DNA of 64,000 nucleotides from Acuticoccus sediminis (GTDB lineage: Bacteria; Pseudomonadota; Alphaproteobacteria; Rhizobiales; Amorphaceae). This document shows positions 1-8,427 of this stretch, piece by piece. Location: contig NZ_QHHQ01000001.1 of NCBI RefSeq assembly GCF_003258595.1, positions 1,488,001 through 1,552,000 of the forward strand, in the 5' to 3' direction. The translations under genes were made by a program, and so were the position numbers. Each line of letters starts with the position of its first letter. The stretch's first letter is position 1. The notes below the pieces were generated by a model that saw only the letters and a program-made list of their open reading frames with translations, had not been told where the DNA came from and made no database searches.

Positions 1-1757
1 CCGCCGGCCACAACGTCATCGTCAACGCGTCGCGCAAGGCGATCGCCGAGTTCGCGGCCCACGCCGCCCGCGTCGTCGTGGTCTCGATCACCGCCCCGCC
101 GGAGGTGGTTCGCGCGCGCCTCGAGGCGCGCGGGCGTGAGGACGCTGCGGACGTCGCCGCCCGCCTCGGGCGCCGCGTGCCGATCGTCGGGGCGCCCAAC
201 ATCGCCGTCATCGACAACGGCGGCGATCTGGAGGCCGGGGTCGCCCAGTTCGTTGCCGCCCTCATGGGCGCCGCCCGCCTGCCGCTCGTGCTGCGCCGCG
301 CGGCGGTCACGCTGCCCGGCGGCCCGGCGGCCTTCGTGCACCGCGCCGCGCTGCCGCTCGCCTCGGCGCAGCTCATCGCGGGAGGCGCGGCCGAGATCAT
401 CGCGGACCGGCCGTTGCGCGTGCGCCTCGCCGTCGCCGACGACGCAGGGCTCGTCGCACCGGACAGCATCGCGCTGCCGGCGGTGCTGTTCGACCGGCTC
501 GGCCTTGCCGAGGGGAGCGAGGTGGTGCTGCGCCGCGCGGTGCCACCCGCCAGCCGCGACGCCCTGCGCCGCAAGGTCGCCGGCGAGATCCTCGGCGTCG
601 CCGATATCGGCGACGTCGTGCGCGACATCGTCGGCGGCCGCTACAGCGACGCGGAGATCGCGGGCTTTCTGGTCGCGGCCGCGCGCCAGCTCACGGTGGA
701 CGAGATCGCGGCGCTGACCGTCGCCCGGGCGGAACTGGTCGAGCGCATCGCCTGGGACCGCGAGCTGATCGTCGACAAGCACTCGATGGGCGGCGTGCCC
801 GGCAATCCCATCTCGCTGATCGTGGTGCCGATCGTCGCGGCGCACGGGCTCCCCATCCCGAAGACGTCGTCGCGGGCGATCACGTCGGCGGCCGGGACGG
901 CGGACATCATGGAATGCGCCGCGCGGGTGGACCTGACGGCGGCGGACCTCCACCGCGTCGTCACCACGACGGGCGGCGCCATCGCCTGGGCCGGCCGGAT
1001 CTGCCACAGCCCGCTCGACGATGTGATGAACGCGATCAACCGCCCGCTCGGCATCGCGTCCGCGGGCCTCGATGTCTCGTCGATCCTCTCCAAGAAGCTC
1101 GCCGTCGGCGCCACCCACGTCGCGATCGACATCCCCGTCGGCCCCGCCGCCAAGGTGAAGACGGAGGCGAGCGGCCGGATGCTGGCCAACCTCTTCGAGG
1201 AGGTCGGGCGCGCGGTCGGACTGACGGTGCGGGCGGCGGTGAGTGACGGTCTCAGCCCCGTCGGCCGAGGCGTCGGTCCGGCGCTGGAGCACGAGGATGC
1301 GCTGGCGGTCCTTACCGGCCGGCCGGACGCGCCGGAGGCGCTGCGCGACAAGGCGCTGTCGGTCGCGGCGATGATCCTCGCCTGGGATCCGGCCGTCGGG
1401 CCCGGACAGGCGGCGGCGACGGCCGAGCAGCTCCTCCGCTCCGGTGCCGCGCTGGAGGCGTTCCAGGCGATCGCCGCCGCGCAGGGCCGCTTCGGCCCCT
1501 GCCGGCCGGGTCCTTTCACGCGCCCGCTCCTCGCGGTGCGCTCCGGCCGCGTCGCGGGGATCGACGTCTTCGCCGTCGCGGGGCTGGCGCGGGCCGTCGG
1601 CGCGCCGTCCGACAAGGGGGCGGGCGTACGGCTCCACGTCGCGCCGGGAGACGACGTGAGCGAGGGGGACGTCCTCGCGGACGTCGTCGCATCGAGCCAG
1701 AACGGCATCGACGTCATCCGCCCCACCGCCAGCACCGAGGTCTTCTCGCTCGCCTGA
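1..1757 (+). CDS. PhnN (ribose 1,5-bisphosphokinase)-AMP/thymidine phosphorylase fusion, 5' end outside window
   Basis: The reading frame is open from base 3, so the start and the PhnN P-loop lie before the window. The first roughly 85 codons match the end of PhnN, which makes PRPP from ribose 1,5-bisphosphate (motifs VIVNASR, ITAPPEVV, RLEARGRE). From about base 280 a complete nucleoside/nucleotide phosphorylase follows: an N-terminal small domain, the phosphate loop DKHSMGGVPGN near 770-805, IPKTSSRAITSAAGTAD near 855-905 and the C-terminal domain. The loop resembles archaeal AMP phosphorylase (HSxGGVPGN) more than E. coli thymidine phosphorylase. AMP phosphorylase releases ribose 1,5-bisphosphate, exactly the PhnN substrate, so a fusion makes chemical sense. 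The next gene is convergent 26 bases away. Both halves are recognised with good confidence; the nucleotide specificity is inferred. Confidence 0.85.
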   Translation, partial: AGHNVIVNASRKAIAEFAAHAARVVVVSITAPPEVVRARLEARGREDAADVAARLGRRVPIVGAPNIAVIDNGGDLEAGVAQFVAALMGAARLPLVLRRAAVTLPGGPAAFVHRAALPLASAQLIAGGAAEIIADRPLRVRLAVADDAGLVAPDSIALPAVLFDRLGLAEGSEVVLRRAVPPASRDALRRKVAGEILGVADIGDVVRDIVGGRYSDAEIAGFLVAAARQLTVDEIAALTVARAELVERIAWDRELIVDKHSMGGVPGNPISLIVVPIVAAHGLPIPKTSSRAITSAAGTADIMECAARVDLTAADLHRVVTTTGGAIAWAGRICHSPLDDVMNAINRPLGIASAGLDVSSILSKKLAVGATHVAIDIPVGPAAKVKTEASGRMLANLFEEVGRAVGLTVRAAVSDGLSPVGRGVGPALEHEDALAVLTGRPDAPEALRDKALSVAAMILAWDPAVGPGQAAATAEQLLRSGAALEAFQAIAAAQGRFGPCRPGPFTRPLLAVRSGRVAGIDVFAVAGLARAVGAPSDKGAGVRLHVAPGDDVSEGDVLADVVASSQNGIDVIRPTASTEVFSLA

Positions 1758-1783
1758 GGCGGGGCGCGGCCGCGCGTGCGGCG

Positions 1784-2368
1784 TCAGCCGCCCGTCATCG
1801 CCACGATCATGAACGAGACGACGAGGTCGACCACGACCAGCGCCACAGCGACCTCCACCGTCACGCCGAGCGCGATGCGCAGGATCAGGTAGTGGTAGCG
1901 CACCGCCACCATCAGCGAGACGATCGTCGCGATGATCGCGAGCTGGCCGCCGAGGAACCCGGCGCCCTGCAGCAGGATCGGGATCGTCACGATGATCCAG
2001 GAGAGCGGGGCCGCCCAGTTCCGCGCGACGACATAGGAGACGTAGGTCTTCGTCACACCCAGCGGCTTGGCCATGAGGGCGAGGATGATGGGGAAGGCGA
2101 TCCAGTCGATCGCGAGCGTCGGCAGCCGCTCCAGGATGGCCTGTCCGAACGGCGGCTGCACCGCGATCCGCGACAGCGCCAGCAGCGAGATCGCGTCGAT
2201 GGGGATCACGAAGAGAAGGGCCGTGAACGAGCGCCAGAAGCCGTCGACGCTGCGGTCCAGGAGTGTCAGCCCGTCCGGCCGGTTGCGGAAGAGGCGCCAG
2301 GCCCCTTCCAGCGACCGCGCCACTTCGGCGCCAGTCACCGACCTCGCTCCCCATGGGGGAGACGGCAC
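1784..2368 (-). CDS. Hypothetical multi-pass inner-membrane protein
   Basis: A 194-residue protein with about four to five hydrophobic segments (roughly residues 48-70, 83-103, 115-135, 140-160 and 168-190) and a short polar N-terminus. I recognise no named family or catalytic motif; similar small membrane proteins are common as conserved unknowns in Hyphomicrobiales. The first possible start is a GTG at 2368, but a second GTG at 2338 has a better ribosome site (GGAG eight bases upstream), so the true protein may be ten residues shorter. It lies 37 bases downstream of dapE on the same strand and could be the last gene of the dapD-DUF805-dapE operon. Its role is unknown. Confidence 0.7.
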   Translation of the reverse strand: MPSPPWGARSVTGAEVARSLEGAWRLFRNRPDGLTLLDRSVDGFWRSFTALLFVIPIDAISLLALSRIAVQPPFGQAILERLPTLAIDWIAFPIILALMAKPLGVTKTYVSYVVARNWAAPLSWIIVTIPILLQGAGFLGGQLAIIATIVSLMVAVRYHYLILRIALGVTVEVAVALVVVDLVVSFMIVAMTGG

Positions 2369-2405
2369 GGGCCGGCATCGGCCCCGGGCGACGGGCGGCG
2401 GAGGG

Positions 2406-3575
2406 TCATGCGGTCAGAACGGCGTCGATAATCGCGCGGTAGGCCTTGGTGAGTGTCGCGAGCTCGCTGACGGAGGTGCGCTCGTCGACCTGGTGCATCG
2501 TATCGCCGATGGCGCCGAACTCCACCACCGGGCAGTAGTCCTTGATGAATCGCGCGTCGGAGGTGCCGCCGCCCGTCGTCGCCTCGGGGGTGACGCCGGT
2601 CGTGGCCTCGATGGCGCCGGTCACGGCGGCGATCAGCGCGTCGTCCTTGGTGCGGAAGGCGCCGCCGTGGCTCGGCTGCCAGGCGACGTCGACCGCGAGG
2701 CCCTCACCGCCGCCGCCGATCCGCTTCAGCAGCTCCGCGCGCAGCGTCTCTGGCGGCCACAGGTCGTTGAAGCGCACGTTGAAGCGCAGCGTCCCCGCTT
2801 CCGGGATGACGTTCCACGCCGGGTTGGCGATGTCGATGGAGACGATCTCGAGGTTCGACGGGGCGAACTGCGCGGTGCCCTCGTCGAGCGGCTCCAGCAG
2901 GCGCTGGGCGATGGCGACGAGCTCGGGCACCGGGCTCGTCGCGAGGTGCTGGTAGGCGACGTGGCCCTGCCGGCCGGTGACCGTGACGGCGGCCGACATC
3001 GACCCGCGCCGGCCGATCTTGATGGTGTCGCCGAGCCGCACGCGCGAGGTCGGCTCGCCGACGATGCAGGCGTCGATCCTGCCGCGCTCGGCGGCCCAGG
3101 CGATCAGCGGCGCCGTGCCGTCGACGGCCGCGCCCTCCTCGTCGCCGGTGATCACGAACGAGACCTGCCCCGGCGCGCCGGAGGCGGACCAGTCGGTCGC
3201 GGCGACGATCATCGCCGCGACGGCGCCCTTCATGTCCTGCGAGCCGCGGCCGTAGAGCGTGTCGCCCTCGATCGCAGCGGAGAATGGCGCATGCGTCCAC
3301 GCCTCGGCCGATCCCGGGGGGACCACGTCGACGTGGCCGGCGAAGGCGAGGTGCTTGCCGCTGCCCCTGGTGGCGAAGAGGTTCTCCACCGGCGTTCCGG
3401 CGCTGTCGAACGTCATGCGCGTGACGGCGAAGCCGGCCGCCTGCAGCGCCTCCTCGACGATGTCGAAGACGGCGGGGCCGGCGGGGGTCACGCTTTCCGT
3501 GCGGATCAGGCGCTGGGCGAGATCCAGCGGGTCGAGCCCGTGCGCGTTGGACGGGAATTCGGGACGGTCAGCCAC
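2406..3575 (-). CDS. dapE: Succinyl-diaminopimelate desuccinylase DapE
   Basis: Hydrolyses N-succinyl-L,L-diaminopimelate to L,L-diaminopimelate and succinate in the cytoplasmic lysine and peptidoglycan pathway. M20 peptidase features are all visible: GHVDVVPPG (zinc His81), GRGSQDMKG (bridging Asp114), GDEEG (Glu146/147, catalytic base and metal ligand) and a C-terminal MHQVDE with the last metal histidine. The length of 389 residues fits the family. The start is GTG, directly abutting the TAG stop of the DUF805 gene, with GAGG seven bases upstream; this suggests translational coupling. It shares an operon with dapD, the enzyme two steps earlier, separated by DUF805. Confidence 0.95.
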   Translation of the reverse strand: MADRPEFPSNAHGLDPLDLAQRLIRTESVTPAGPAVFDIVEEALQAAGFAVTRMTFDSAGTPVENLFATRGSGKHLAFAGHVDVVPPGSAEAWTHAPFSAAIEGDTLYGRGSQDMKGAVAAMIVAATDWSASGAPGQVSFVITGDEEGAAVDGTAPLIAWAAERGRIDACIVGEPTSRVRLGDTIKIGRRGSMSAAVTVTGRQGHVAYQHLATSPVPELVAIAQRLLEPLDEGTAQFAPSNLEIVSIDIANPAWNVIPEAGTLRFNVRFNDLWPPETLRAELLKRIGGGGEGLAVDVAWQPSHGGAFRTKDDALIAAVTGAIEATTGVTPEATTGGGTSDARFIKDYCPVVEFGAIGDTMHQVDERTSVSELATLTKAYRAIIDAVLTA

Positions 3576-3974
3576 CTAGCGGCCTCGTTCGTTGGCTCCG
3601 GGGCCGTACATGTTCGGCCCCCTGTCGCCGGGGATGATGCCGATGACGAAGAACGCCAGGATGCTGACGACCGGCACCGCCAGCAGGATCGAGGCCCATC
3701 CGGTGACGCCCCGGTCATGCAGCCGCTTTACCGCCAGCGCGATCTGCACCCACATCAGCGCCCCGAACTCCAGGATCATCACCAGGAGCCCGAACGTGCC
3801 GTAGCGCACGTGGATCGTCTCGCCGTCGAACTCGAAGATAGGCAGCGCCAGCGCGAGCGGCACGGTCAGCGCCAGGCAGAACAGGTTGCTCAGCCAGAAG
3901 ACCTCGCGGTCGATGCGCCCATCGAACCCGAAGAGCGCCCAAGCGACGGTCGGCGGTCGGGTTGCGGTCGGCAA
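3576..3974 (-). CDS. DUF805 membrane protein
   Basis: A 132-residue DUF805 protein with a short N-terminal region (FGFDGRIDRxxFW), three to four hydrophobic segments, the family signature KRLHDRGVTGW near residue 85 and a C-terminal PGDRGPNMYGP tail. The biochemical role of DUF805 is not established. It sits between dapD (3 bases away) and dapE (0 bases), an arrangement I recall from other Hyphomicrobiales, so it is probably co-transcribed with the lysine genes. The only in-frame start consistent with full length is TTG at 3974, with AGGGA seven bases upstream; a weak start may lower its output relative to dapD. Confidence 0.85.
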   Translation of the reverse strand: MPTATRPPTVAWALFGFDGRIDREVFWLSNLFCLALTVPLALALPIFEFDGETIHVRYGTFGLLVMILEFGALMWVQIALAVKRLHDRGVTGWASILLAVPVVSILAFFVIGIIPGDRGPNMYGPGANERGR

Positions 3975-3977
3975 GTG

Positions 3978-4829
3978 TCAGTCCCTGAGGAGTTCGTTGA
4001 TCGAGGTCTTGGAGCGGGTGCGCTCGTCGACGCGCTTCACGATGATGGCGGCGGCCAGGGACATTTTCATGTTGCTCGGGCTCGTCGTCTCGACCGAGCC
4101 GGGCACGACGACCGAGTAGGGCGGCACCTCGCCCATGAACGTCTGCCCGGTCGCGCGGTCGATGATCCGCGTCGAGGCGCCGAGGAAGACGCCCATTGAC
4201 AGTACCGAGCCCTTGCCGACGCGCACGCCCTCGGCGACCTCCGAGCGGGCGCCGATGAAGCAGTCGTCCTCGATGACGACCGGAGCGGCCTGCAGCGGCT
4301 CCAGCACGCCGCCGATGCCTGCGCCGCCGGAGATGTGGCAGTTCTTGCCGATCTGCGCGCAGGAGCCGATGGTCGCCCAGGTGTCGACCATGGTGCCCTC
4401 GTCGACGTAGGCGCCGAGGTTCACGAAGGACGGCATCAGGACGACGCCCGGCGCGATGAAGGCCGACCGGCGCACGATGGAGCCGGGGACGGCGCGGAAG
4501 CCCGCCGCCTCGAACTCGGCGTCGCGCCAGCCGTCGAACTTGGACGGGACCTTGTCCCACCAGCGGGCGTTGCCCGGGCCGCCTTCGATGGCTTCCATCG
4601 GGTAGAGGCGGAAGGAGAGGAGCACCGCCTTCTTCAGCCACTCGTTGACCTGCCAGCCCGTGGCGGTCGGCTCGGCGACGCGCACGACGCCGCGGTCCAG
4701 CAGACCGAGCGCCTTGTCGACGGCGTCGCGGACCATGCCGGTGGTGCGCACGGTGATGGTGGCGCGCTCCTCGAACGCGGCGTCGATGGTGGCGGCGAGG
4801 CGATCGCGCTCAGACTGGGAGAGGTGCAT
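3978..4829 (-). CDS. dapD: Tetrahydrodipicolinate N-succinyltransferase DapD
   Basis: Transfers succinyl from succinyl-CoA to tetrahydrodipicolinate, committing carbon to the succinylase branch of lysine/diaminopimelate synthesis. The 283-residue length is typical. An N-terminal helical domain (about 1-100) is followed by left-handed beta-helix hexapeptide repeats (for example [19 protein letters not shown] and [14 protein letters not shown]) and a C-terminal lobe. It is the first gene of the operon dapD-DUF805-dapE and reads away from a 260-base intergenic region shared with the divergent carboxymuconolactone-decarboxylase-like gene. Confidence 0.95.
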   Translation of the reverse strand: MHLSQSERDRLAATIDAAFEERATITVRTTGMVRDAVDKALGLLDRGVVRVAEPTATGWQVNEWLKKAVLLSFRLYPMEAIEGGPGNARWWDKVPSKFDGWRDAEFEAAGFRAVPGSIVRRSAFIAPGVVLMPSFVNLGAYVDEGTMVDTWATIGSCAQIGKNCHISGGAGIGGVLEPLQAAPVVIEDDCFIGARSEVAEGVRVGKGSVLSMGVFLGASTRIIDRATGQTFMGEVPPYSVVVPGSVETTSPSNMKMSLAAAIIVKRVDERTRSKTSINELLRD

Positions 4830-5090
4830 CGAAAAACTGATCCGGCTTTCGTCAAGTCAGACTGACATAGGCGATCGTCGCGCCGAAGGATACCCGCTGT
4901 TCGTGGCGCATTTGGGCGCGTGCCAGCGGGCCGCGGCGGCGATCGGGTGACACCCGTCATACCAATATATGGGCTTATCGGGCAGGGGGAATGTCCCACC
5001 TTCGCGAGCGTGCCGGGCGTGAGCGGCGGCCGGGCCGGGCGGGTCCGGGGATCGCGACCGCCGGCGGTCCCGGAACCGGAGGGTCATCCC

Positions 5091-5657
5091 ATGCGCCTGC
5101 CACTCATCCCCGTCGAGAAGCTCAGCCCCGAGCAGCACGCCATCTACCAGGACATGCGAGCCGGAATCGGACAGAAATTCAACGCGTTCGTCGCGATCCG
5201 CGACGACGGCGCGCTGATGGGGCCATGGAACCCCTGGCTGCACGAGCCGGCCATCGGCAAGGCGATCTGGGACCTCACCAAGGCGATGTCGATGGAGGCG
5301 AGCCTCCCGGACAACGCCCGGCAGATCGCGATCCTCGTGACCGGCGCGCATTTCCGCGCGGCCTACGAGATCTACGCGCACGTCGCGGTGGCCGAGCGTG
5401 ACGGCATGAGCGAGGAGCGGCTTGCGACACTGTGCGCGGGCGAAAAGCCGGTCGACCTCTCGCGGGAGGAGAGCGCCGCCTACGACGTGGCCGCGGCGCT
5501 GGTCTCCGGCGGCGTGCTGCCGAGGCCGACCTACGACGTCGCCGTCGCCGCCTTCGGCCAGCACGGGGCGAACGAGCTGGTCTACCTCGTCGGCCTCTAC
5601 TGCCTCGTGTCGATGACGCTGAACGGCTTCAACGTGCCGGTGCCCGAGCGGGAATAG
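5091..5657 (+). CDS. Carboxymuconolactone decarboxylase (AhpD-like) family protein
   Basis: A 188-residue helical protein of the carboxymuconolactone decarboxylase/AhpD superfamily (central LTKAMSMEASLPDNARQIAIL and AYEIYAHVAVAERDGMSEERLATL). The usual AhpD redox pair CxxC is not present; only Cys near LATLCAGEK is seen, so it is more like the decarboxylase-type subgroup than an alkylhydroperoxidase, and its substrate is unknown. An upstream in-frame extension to 4920 exists, but the ATG at 5091 has GGAGGG seven bases upstream and begins the conserved region. It is convergent with the nucleotidase gene, 18 bases apart. Confidence 0.8.
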   Translation: MRLPLIPVEKLSPEQHAIYQDMRAGIGQKFNAFVAIRDDGALMGPWNPWLHEPAIGKAIWDLTKAMSMEASLPDNARQIAILVTGAHFRAAYEIYAHVAVAERDGMSEERLATLCAGEKPVDLSREESAAYDVAAALVSGGVLPRPTYDVAVAAFGQHGANELVYLVGLYCLVSMTLNGFNVPVPERE

Positions 5658-5675
5658 GAAACGCCCGTCCCGGCG

Positions 5676-6446
5676 TCAGTTGGAGACCTTCTGCGCCACG
5701 GGGGAGACGCGCTCGAGGAAGCCGGTGAGGTCGTCGGTCACGTACTCGACGTGGGGGGCGTTCTGGCCCTCCATCTCCCACGACTCGCGGAACACCTCGC
5801 GCGTGCCCTCCGGGACGACGAGCACGGTGCGCATGCCCCGCGCGTGCGGCACCGCGAGGTTGCGCGACAGGTCCTCGAACATCGCCGCGCGCGTCGGATC
5901 GATGCCGTGCTTGTCCCAGAACCGGTTGTAGGTGTCGGCGTGGGGCTTGGGGATGAGGTCGGCGGCGACGATGTCGAAGATGTCCTCGAAATGGCCGTGC
6001 ACGCCGAGCCGCTGGGCGATCGCCAGGGCATGCGCGGTCGTGCCGTTGGTCATGATGAAGCGGCGGCCCGGCAGCGCCTCGATGGCGGCCGACAGGCGCG
6101 GGTTCGCCTCGATCTTCGAGTGGTCGATGTCGTGCACGAACTCCAGGAAGCCGTCGGGGTTGATGCCGTGCTCGACCATCAGCCCGCGCAAGGTGGTGCC
6201 GTAGCGCTTGTAGTAGTCCTTCTGCAGCGCCCTCGCGGCCTCCCGCTCCATGTCGAGGAGCTGGGCGACGAACTCGCTCATCTTCTGGTCGACCTGCGCG
6301 AAGAGGTCGGTGTGCGGCGGATAGAGCGTGTTGTCGAGGTCGAAGATCCACGTGTCGACCGACGCGAACGGCGCGAGGTCGCGCGGATTGGCGAGCGGGC
6401 TCTCCGACGGAAGGGGCGCTGCATCTTGGGGCATGGGGTGGGTCAT
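5676..6446 (-). CDS. Pyrimidine 5'-nucleotidase (HAD superfamily)
   Basis: A 256-residue HAD hydrolase of the pyrimidine 5'-nucleotidase group (SDT1/YjjG-like), expected to remove phosphate from pyrimidine nucleoside monophosphates. HAD motif I is IFDLDNTLYPP near residue 35 (nucleophile and acid/base aspartates), motif II is MTNG near residue 133, motif III the lysine near PKPHADT, and motif IV FEDLSRNL with its acidic residue. A helical cap (about 45-115) sits between motifs I and II. In Hyphomicrobiales this gene commonly neighbours argB and dapD, as here. Function is inferred from family. Confidence 0.85.
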   Translation of the reverse strand: MTHPMPQDAAPLPSESPLANPRDLAPFASVDTWIFDLDNTLYPPHTDLFAQVDQKMSEFVAQLLDMEREAARALQKDYYKRYGTTLRGLMVEHGINPDGFLEFVHDIDHSKIEANPRLSAAIEALPGRRFIMTNGTTAHALAIAQRLGVHGHFEDIFDIVAADLIPKPHADTYNRFWDKHGIDPTRAAMFEDLSRNLAVPHARGMRTVLVVPEGTREVFRESWEMEGQNAPHVEYVTDDLTGFLERVSPVAQKVSN

Positions 6447-6583
6447 GGCGTCTCGCTACTCACCCGGCGCGACAACGGCCGCCCGGACAAAGAGCCTACA
6501 CATTTGGTGGCAGGACGCAAAAGTTCGAGGGGCGGGGGACCCCGTGAAGCTGGTGCCGGGCTGTCGGGGGGCTGGTTCCGGGG

Positions 6584-8209
6584 TCAGATCGCGTGCGGGG
6601 CGACGGGCGCCGGCTTCGGGTCGCCGCGCACCCAGTCGTGGCCGGTCGGCTTCTTCGCCTCGCCGCGCAGGGCCGCCATCGCCTCGGCGAGCACACCCTC
6701 GAGGCGGCGGCGCTCCTCGTCGGTGAGGCGCTCGAGGTCGAGGAAGATGCGCGCGGCGGGACCGTGCGCGTCGATGATCGGCGAGGGTCCGTCGACCACG
6801 TCGAGGATCGCGTAGGGGACGACCTCGCGGCTGATGCCCTTCAGCGTGATCGGCGGCAGCGGCACGGCGCGCACCATGTCCTCCACGAGGGCGTAGGTCT
6901 CGGTCGAGAGGACGATGCCGCCGGGCTCGGCGATCTGCTCCAGGCGCGCGGCGAGGTTCGCCTCGGCGCCGATGATCGTATAGTCCATCCGGTCGACGCT
7001 GCCGAAGTTGCCGACGTTGCAGTACCCGGTGTTGATGCCGATGCGGGCCTGGAACGGCTGCACGATCCCGCGCCGGCGCCACTCGATGTTGAGCTCGCGC
7101 AGGCGGCGCTGCATCGCCATCGCCATCTCGACGCACGCCCGCGCATCCTCCGCCGCGCCCTGGGACTCGGGGTCGCCGAAGAAGGCGAGGATGGCGTCGC
7201 CGATGAACTTGTCGAGGGTCGCGCCGTGGTCCATCGCGATCTTCGACATCTCGGTGAAGTACTCGTTGAGGAGCTCGGTCAGCTCCTCCGGCTGCAGCCG
7301 CTCGCTGGCGGTGGTGAAGTCCTTGATGTCCGAGAAGAAGATCGTCAGCTTCTTGCGTTCGGTGGAGATCGTCGTGTCCCGCTCGCCGGAGAAGATGCTC
7401 CGGTAGACCTGCGGCGACAGGTACTTGGAGATCTTCATCGAGACGGAGGCGAGGAAGGCGTTGGTCTCCTCCAGCTCGCCGTTGATCTGCCCGAGCTTGC
7501 GGGCCTGCCGCCACTGGACCCCGGCGAACCCGACTCCGAAGACGCCCGCGCCGACGAAGTAGGCGAGGAGGTACTTGAACGAGAGGATGTTGTTCGCGAT
7601 CGGCTGCTCGACCTCGATGGACTGGATGCCGCGCACGTCGCCGACCTTCCAGTCCCGCTTGGGGCTCTCGGGGTGCGTGTTGTGGCAGGCGACGCACCCT
7701 TCGCCCATGATCACCGGCGCGGCGAGGCGGATGTGGCGCTCCAGGAGCGAGCCGCGCATCTCGGTGATGGGCTGCAGGTCGGCGCCGGGCTCGCGGAACG
7801 TCTTCAGCGCGTCGGCCTCGAACGTGTCCAGCACGTGGGGCTGGCGGCTGGCGAAGGCGTAGTCGGAGATGAAGCGGTAGCTCATCTCGCTCCCGTGCGC
7901 GCCGATCACCTTGCCGAGCTCGATGGAGAGCGTCGCCGGGATCGGGATCGCACCGTTGATCTCGGCATAATTGTGGCTCGGGACGACCTTGCCGTCGGCC
8001 GCGAGCACACGGCTGACGACGTTCCTGGAGTAGTAGGAGCGGATGTCCGTCAGCATGGTGTCCAGGGTCGTCGCCTGGGCCTTGAGGGCGGTGTCGGAGA
8101 TGTGCCGGAGGTCGAGCCAGACGGCGATCGGCAGCAGGGCCAGCGCGAGCAGCACGGCACAGACCACGACAAGCGGCCGGTCGCCGACATATCGCAATAG
8201 CCGATCCAT
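6584..8209 (-). CDS. Class III adenylate cyclase with Tll0287-like c-type heme sensor domain
   Basis: A 541-residue membrane protein: transmembrane helix about 12-31, periplasmic Tll0287-like (DUF3365) domain with the c-heme motif CVACH at 172-176, second transmembrane helix about 213-232, a linker (KYLSPQVYRSIFSGE) and a class III cyclase domain from about 285. The catalytic set is complete: metal Asp294 (FFSDIKDF) and Asp338 (FIGDA), adenine-selecting Lys334 and Asp409, transition-state Asn418 and Arg422. It should make cAMP in response to a heme-bound ligand or redox state. The ORF opens further upstream, but the ATG at 8209 has AAGAGGGG upstream and begins the first membrane helix. It separates the nucleotidase from argB and is an unusual insertion in that locus. 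Confidence 0.9.
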   Translation of the reverse strand: MDRLLRYVGDRPLVVVCAVLLALALLPIAVWLDLRHISDTALKAQATTLDTMLTDIRSYYSRNVVSRVLAADGKVVPSHNYAEINGAIPIPATLSIELGKVIGAHGSEMSYRFISDYAFASRQPHVLDTFEADALKTFREPGADLQPITEMRGSLLERHIRLAAPVIMGEGCVACHNTHPESPKRDWKVGDVRGIQSIEVEQPIANNILSFKYLLAYFVGAGVFGVGFAGVQWRQARKLGQINGELEETNAFLASVSMKISKYLSPQVYRSIFSGERDTTISTERKKLTIFFSDIKDFTTASERLQPEELTELLNEYFTEMSKIAMDHGATLDKFIGDAILAFFGDPESQGAAEDARACVEMAMAMQRRLRELNIEWRRRGIVQPFQARIGINTGYCNVGNFGSVDRMDYTIIGAEANLAARLEQIAEPGGIVLSTETYALVEDMVRAVPLPPITLKGISREVVPYAILDVVDGPSPIIDAHGPAARIFLDLERLTDEERRRLEGVLAEAMAALRGEAKKPTGHDWVRGDPKPAPVAPHAI

Positions 8210-8309
8210 GACGCGGTCGCCCCTCTTCAATCGGCCCGCGCGGCGGAAAAATATTATGTGGCCGCGGGGATCGGTCGGTGCAGCCGTGCTGGCATGCCAC
8301 GCCATCCTG

Positions 8310-8334
8310 TTGCCGCTAACAAGCGGCAATTTTA
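8310..8334 (+). terminator. Hairpin with T-tract between argB and the cyclase
   Basis: A perfect eight-base-pair stem (TTGCCGCT/AGCGGCAA) with AACA loop followed by TTTTA on the + strand. Both flanking genes are on the - strand, so as a terminator it would stop + strand transcription; on the - strand it would be a leader hairpin upstream of the cyclase. A TTGACC box on the - strand overlaps it at about 8336-8341. Confidence 0.4.
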
Positions 8335-8427
8335 CGGCAGGTCAACGCAATGATTGCGAACACACGCCAACGTGACGGTCGCAACCGGAGGGCGCCGGCG
8401 GTCGGGAATGAACCGCCGGCCAGTCCG

